Assembly (NCBI GenBank): GCA_023392475.1
Contig: JAEVZA010000257.1
Location: forward strand, 1-16,599
Direction: 5' to 3'
Length of the DNA: 16,599 nt
DNA from: Actinomycetes bacterium
GTDB taxonomy: Bacteria; Actinomycetota; Acidimicrobiia; Acidimicrobiales; Microtrichaceae
Each line of letters opens with the position of its first letter. Within the stretch, counting starts at the first letter, position 1. Of the stretch, positions 14,034-16,599 are shown piece by piece. A program made the translations under genes and the position numbers. A model generated the notes under the pieces. It was not told the DNA's origin. It did not search any database and was given only the letters and a program-made list of their open reading frames with translations.

Positions 14034-14083
14034 GTTCTGTTGTGCCGAACCGAGTGGATGCGCTCGGTTCCGCACAACAGAAC
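14034..14083. repeat. Large imperfect palindrome between divergent genes
   Basis: Two 21-nt arms (14034-14054 and 14063-14083) are complementary except for one central C:C mismatch, with an 8-nt loop (TGGATGCG). The arms begin GTTCTGTTGTGC and end GCACAACAGAAC. They are clearly less GC-rich than the surroundings. The element lies between the divergent starts at 13984 and 14175, where a terminator would be unexpected. It could be a REP-like palindromic unit, a MITE remnant or a regulatory hairpin. Confidence 0.7.
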
Positions 14084-14174
14084 GTGAGGGACCGGGGACG
14101 CTCGTGCGCGGCCCGCGCTGAGACCCGGCCGCCGCCGGGGCGAGACTGTCCGCGCACCCGACCCGGAGGCCCAC

Positions 14175-14795
14175 ATGATCCCGCCCGACCAGCTCCGGTC
14201 GCTCGACGCCGAGGACCGCGCCGCCCTCCTCCGCCAGCTCGTGGCACTCCAGCTGCCCGGCCGCGCCGCGACCGTCGCGCAGGTCCGGTTCCGCAACGCG
14301 GTCCGCACGATCGTGACCGTCGGCGCCGTGGTCCTCGTGCCGTGGACCGCCTACCTCGCGGTCACCCTGCCCCGGCGGACGGTGACCGACCACTGGCGCG
14401 GGGCGTGGGTCGGCTTCGACGTGCTCGTGATGGTGGTCCTCGGCGCCACCGCGTGGTTCGGTTGGCGCCGGCGGCAGCTCGTGCTCGTCGGCCTCGTCGC
14501 GTCGTCGGTGCTGCTCGCGTGCGACGCCTGGTTCGACGTGATGCTGACCCGCGGCCCCGATCGGGTGCTGAGCGTGCTGACCGCGGTCCTCGTCGAGCTG
14601 CCGCTCGCGTTCCTCCTCGGCCGCGCCGTCCTCAACGTGGTGCGGGCCCAGGCGGACCTCGTGTGGGTGCTCAGCGGCCACACCGGCGCCTCCCCCGGCC
14701 TGCACCGCCTGCCCCTCCTGCACCTGCTCGCGCGCGCCGGTGACGACGACGGCGTGCCCGCCCGCCGTGGCGGGACGCCCGCCGCCGAGGGGTGA
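14175..14795 (+). CDS. Four-helix integral membrane protein, hypothetical (206 aa)
   Basis: Begins MIPPDQLRSLDAEDRAALLR, a polar helix of about 40 residues, then four hydrophobic segments at about 43-65, 77-95, 98-115 and 130-155. The segments between include YLAVTLPRRTVTDHWRGAWV and LLACDAWFDVMLTRGPDR. The combination of 'LPrr.v.dHW..aWVGFD' and 'lLacDAWFDv' matches a family of actinobacterial membrane proteins seen without assigned function. The C-terminal tail is polar and cytoplasmic by charge. The ATG follows GGAGG with a 5-nt spacing. It stands downstream of the large palindrome and is divergent from the SQR-like gene. No substrate or partner is indicated. Confidence 0.75.
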   Translation: MIPPDQLRSLDAEDRAALLRQLVALQLPGRAATVAQVRFRNAVRTIVTVGAVVLVPWTAYLAVTLPRRTVTDHWRGAWVGFDVLVMVVLGATAWFGWRRRQLVLVGLVASSVLLACDAWFDVMLTRGPDRVLSVLTAVLVELPLAFLLGRAVLNVVRAQADLVWVLSGHTGASPGLHRLPLLHLLARAGDDDGVPARRGGTPAAEG

Positions 14796-14878
14796 ACGTC
14801 GCTCACTCCCGCGCCGCCCGAAACGACCGGTGACCGGAGGGGGTCGCGGCGGTACCGTCGTCCGGGGAGGTGGTCGAC

Positions 14879-15190
14879 ATGGCAGCAACGCGATGGGACG
14901 AGGTCGGCACCCGCTTCACGACGCTGGGCCGCACCCTGCAGGAGCGCTGGGCCGATCGGCCGGACGGGGACGAGGACGCCGCGGCGGAGGTCCGCAGTGC
15001 CGTCGACGGCGTGAAGGCCTCGCTCGACGACCTCGCGGACGCCATCACGCGCACCGTCAACGACAAGGACGTGCACGACGCCGCGACGTCCGCGGCGAGC
15101 GGCCTCATCGACGCGCTGTCCGGCTCGTTCGAGGACCTGGCGGGCAAGGTCCGCGGCGGGCGCGGCTCCGGGAGCGGCGACGCCCCGTGA
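14879..15190 (+). CDS. Small helical acidic protein, hypothetical (103 aa)
   Basis: Starts MAATRWDEVGTRFTTLGRTL. Sequence is rich in Ala, Asp, Glu and Lys with heptad-like hydrophobic spacing (AVDGVKASLDDLADAITRTV, then AATSAASGLIDALSGSFEDL), so it is probably a helical bundle or coiled coil. The ATG is chosen because GGGGAGG precedes it by 8 nt; an in-frame GTG at 14870 overlaps that site. The tail is Gly/Ser/Arg-rich and ends GSGSGDAP. No signal peptide or membrane segment is present. It resembles small CsbD-like or apolipoprotein-like helical proteins only in composition; no family can be assigned. It is 83 nt downstream of the membrane protein and convergent with the DsbA-fold gene, only 12 nt apart. 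Confidence 0.65.
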   Translation: MAATRWDEVGTRFTTLGRTLQERWADRPDGDEDAAAEVRSAVDGVKASLDDLADAITRTVNDKDVHDAATSAASGLIDALSGSFEDLAGKVRGGRGSGSGDAP

Positions 15191-15202
15191 GGGCGCCGAT
15201 CG

Positions 15203-15850
15203 TCAGGTGAAGTCGATGTCACCCCGGAGCGAGCGCTTGAGCTCGGCGATGCCCGGTGTGCGGGCCACCGTCGACACGGCCTCCCACAGGTCGACCGCCT
15301 CCTGACCCCTCGGGATCCGGTTGATGACCGGACCGAACAACGAGGCCTCCTCGGGCCGCTCGAGGTCGAAGGTGATGATCGGCGTACCGACGTCGGGACC
15401 GGTGCGTGACAGGGCGACCTCGGTCTCGGAGCGGAGCAGGGCGTCCCACGACTCCTCCTCGGCGGCCTCCGCGAGCGAGGCGGGCAGGCCGGCGGCGGCC
15501 AGGCCCTTCGCGATGATCCCGTCGATGATGTCCGCCGGGTCCTCGCCCTGCCACATGCGCCGGGAGGCGCCGTCGACGTGGAGCTGGGTGCCGAAGGCGG
15601 TGTAGAGGTCGGCGACCGCCTCGTTCCCGCCGTGGTCCTTCGCCGCGGCGCACACCCGCAGGAGCCGCGAGCCGGTCTGCGTGGCCTGCCGGTACACGTC
15701 GGGCACGTCCTTGTCCTCGTTGACGACCCGCAGCGAGATGAACCGCCAGGTCACCTGCAGGTCGGACTGCTCGCTCACCTCCGTGACGAAGCGGCTGGTG
15801 ATCCACGCCCAGGGGCACAGGGGGTCGAAGAAGAACTCGATCTCGGACAT
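15203..15850 (-). CDS. DsbA-fold protein of the mycothiol-dependent nitroreductase (Rv2466c) type with CPWA active site
   Basis: 215 residues, close to Rv2466c in length. The N-terminal IEFFFDPLCPWAWITSRFVT has the family's DPLCPW motif at residues 9-14, but the active site is C12-P-W-A15 rather than CPWC, so the resolving Cys is missing. The family pattern continues with VNEDKDVPDVYRQA, LYTAFGTQLH, a helical insert, VGTPIITFD with the cis-Pro next to the active site, and FGPVINRIPRGQEAVDLWEA. Mycobacterial Rv2466c uses mycothiol (or mycoredoxin) to reduce substrates, including nitro-prodrugs. A monothiol version could form a mixed disulfide with mycothiol, like monothiol glutaredoxins; this is inference. 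The ATG at 15850 starts right at the first strand; the ribosome binding site is weak. Confidence 0.85.
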   Translation of the reverse strand: MSEIEFFFDPLCPWAWITSRFVTEVSEQSDLQVTWRFISLRVVNEDKDVPDVYRQATQTGSRLLRVCAAAKDHGGNEAVADLYTAFGTQLHVDGASRRMWQGEDPADIIDGIIAKGLAAAGLPASLAEAAEEESWDALLRSETEVALSRTGPDVGTPIITFDLERPEEASLFGPVINRIPRGQEAVDLWEAVSTVARTPGIAELKRSLRGDIDFT

Positions 15851-15863
15851 GACCGCTGCAACC

Positions 15864-15896
15864 CGCCGGACCGCCGGGCGTGTTCCCGGTCCGGCG
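15864..15896. terminator. Hairpin between the lipoprotein and DsbA-fold genes
   Basis: CGCCGGACCG (15864-15873) is a perfect complement of CGGTCCGGCG (15887-15896). It lies about 38 nt after the lipoprotein stop and 13 nt before the next start on the minus strand, and probably ends the lipoprotein transcript. Confidence 0.5.
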
Positions 15897-15933
15897 CGGT
15901 TCCCGCTCAGCTCCGGATCCGCCCGGTCCGGCC

Positions 15934-16599
15934 TCAGCCTTCGAGCTGCGGCAGCAGCGCCCGATCGGCTCGCTGCAGGCAGGCGGCCGTGAGGTGGAGC
16001 CCGTCGGGGCGCAGGCACGCGGTCGCGGAGGCGTCGCCGATGCCGAGGAGCTCGCCCAGGTCGGCGACCCGCACCCACGGACGCGACGCGGCCACCTCGG
16101 TCGCGAGCTCGTGCACGTGGCGGTTGGTGTCGCCCACGCGCCGCTCGGCCGTGCGCACGTGACCGACCCACACGACCGTCGTCCCCGTCCGCTCGAACGC
16201 GTCGAACACCTCGCCGAGCCGGCGCGAGTACTCGGCGTCCCAGGTCTCGTGGTCGGCCATGCGGGCCACCACCTTCCCGTCGGCGTCCGTGAGGTCCTGC
16301 GCGTCGTTCGAGCCCACCGAGAACACGAGCACCTGGGGCGGGAAGTCGCGGGCCAGCGCCCGCATGCGGTCGGGCCAGTCGAACTTGTCGGGCCGCGCCA
16401 GCCCGGTGCCGACCTCCCCGATCGCCTTCACGACGGTGCCCTCGGGAGCCATCGTGCGCAGCTCGGTGCCCAGCCCGAGTGAGATCGAGTCGCCGGCGAC
16501 CGTGATCTTCCGCTCGGTTGACCCGCCCGGCGACGCATCGGCCCGGTCGTCGCCCCCGCCGCACGCCGCGGCCACGAGCACGAGCGCACCGAGCAGCAG
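15934..16599 (-). CDS. SGNH/GDSL-hydrolase-like lipoprotein (5' end beyond right window edge)
   Basis: 221 residues are visible. The frame is open to the last base and begins LLLGALVLVAAAC-GGG: the end of a hydrophobic signal peptide and a lipobox Cys, so the start codon lies outside the window and the protein is probably a lipid-anchored export. SGNH blocks are present in order: TVAGDSISLGLG (block I with catalytic Ser), a Gly in EVGTGLARPDKFDWPDRM (block II), VLVFSVGSNDAQD (block III Asn), and CLRPDGLHLTAAC (block V Asp-His). The layout, with DWPDRM and the GSND and DGLHL motifs, resembles DUF459-type proteins. SGNH enzymes remove acyl or acetyl esters from glycans and lipids; the substrate here is not known, though cell envelope polymers are likely given its location. 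Confidence 0.85.
   Translation of the reverse strand: MLLGALVLVAAACGGGDDRADASPGGSTERKITVAGDSISLGLGTELRTMAPEGTVVKAIGEVGTGLARPDKFDWPDRMRALARDFPPQVLVFSVGSNDAQDLTDADGKVVARMADHETWDAEYSRRLGEVFDAFERTGTTVVWVGHVRTAERRVGDTNRHVHELATEVAASRPWVRVADLGELLGIGDASATACLRPDGLHLTAACLQRADRALLPQLEG

Noticed and set aside
1..16599. Search for CRISPR repeats, insertion sequences, tRNA or rRNA genes, toxin-antitoxin and defence genes
   Set aside because: No regularly spaced repeats, no transposase or integrase motifs, no tRNA-like cloverleaf and no nuclease or toxin families were recognised by reading both strands.

Overview
The window is very GC-rich, uses GTG and TTG as well as ATG starts, and carries purine-rich Shine-Dalgarno sites and strong hairpins without U-tracts at gene ends. 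Together with GTTT-N16-GGGTAC promoters and a protein of the mycothiol-dependent nitroreductase (Rv2466c) type, this points to the chromosome of a high-GC actinomycete (Actinomycetota). An Acidimicrobiia-like member is possible, but that is inference. I see no rRNA, tRNA, transposase, integrase, phage gene or CRISPR array, so this reads as ordinary chromosome with several poorly characterised membrane, envelope and redox genes.

Left part (1-2600). A truncated ECF sigma factor runs off the left edge and is divergent from a CrtO-like membrane acyltransferase. Then come a secreted protein of unknown function, a 60-aa protein, a one-helix membrane protein and a 50-aa two-helix membrane protein. 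The 50-aa gene was found by reading the sequence directly and has a near-perfect ribosome binding site. It is preceded by two exact copies of the actinobacterial stress-sigma (SigB/SigF) promoter pattern, and a weaker copy precedes its neighbour.

Centre-left (2800-6700). An overlapping tadE-tadG pair on the minus strand encodes pseudopilin-like and envelope proteins, with no other Tad pilus genes in view. A GNAT acetyltransferase and a divergent gene of unknown function with a TTG start follow.

Centre (6800-11550). This holds a SHOCT-domain membrane protein, a CorA-like metal channel whose signature reads GQN instead of GMN, a GT-C family 39-like glycosyltransferase, a small protein of unknown function and a DinB-fold protein.

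Right part (11570-16599). On the minus strand lie an old-yellow-enzyme type oxidoreductase and, just upstream, an SQR-like FAD oxidoreductase. A large imperfect palindrome separates them from a four-helix membrane protein and a small helical protein on the plus strand. The window ends with an Rv2466c-like DsbA-fold protein that keeps only one active-site cysteine (CPWA), and an SGNH/GDSL-type lipoprotein cut by the right edge.

No complete new system is evident. The best leads are the stress-promoter cluster around the tiny membrane protein, the orphan TadE/TadG pair with a beta-rich C-terminus, the 14.03-14.08 kb palindrome, and the altered catalytic or signature residues in the CorA-like and Rv2466c-like proteins.
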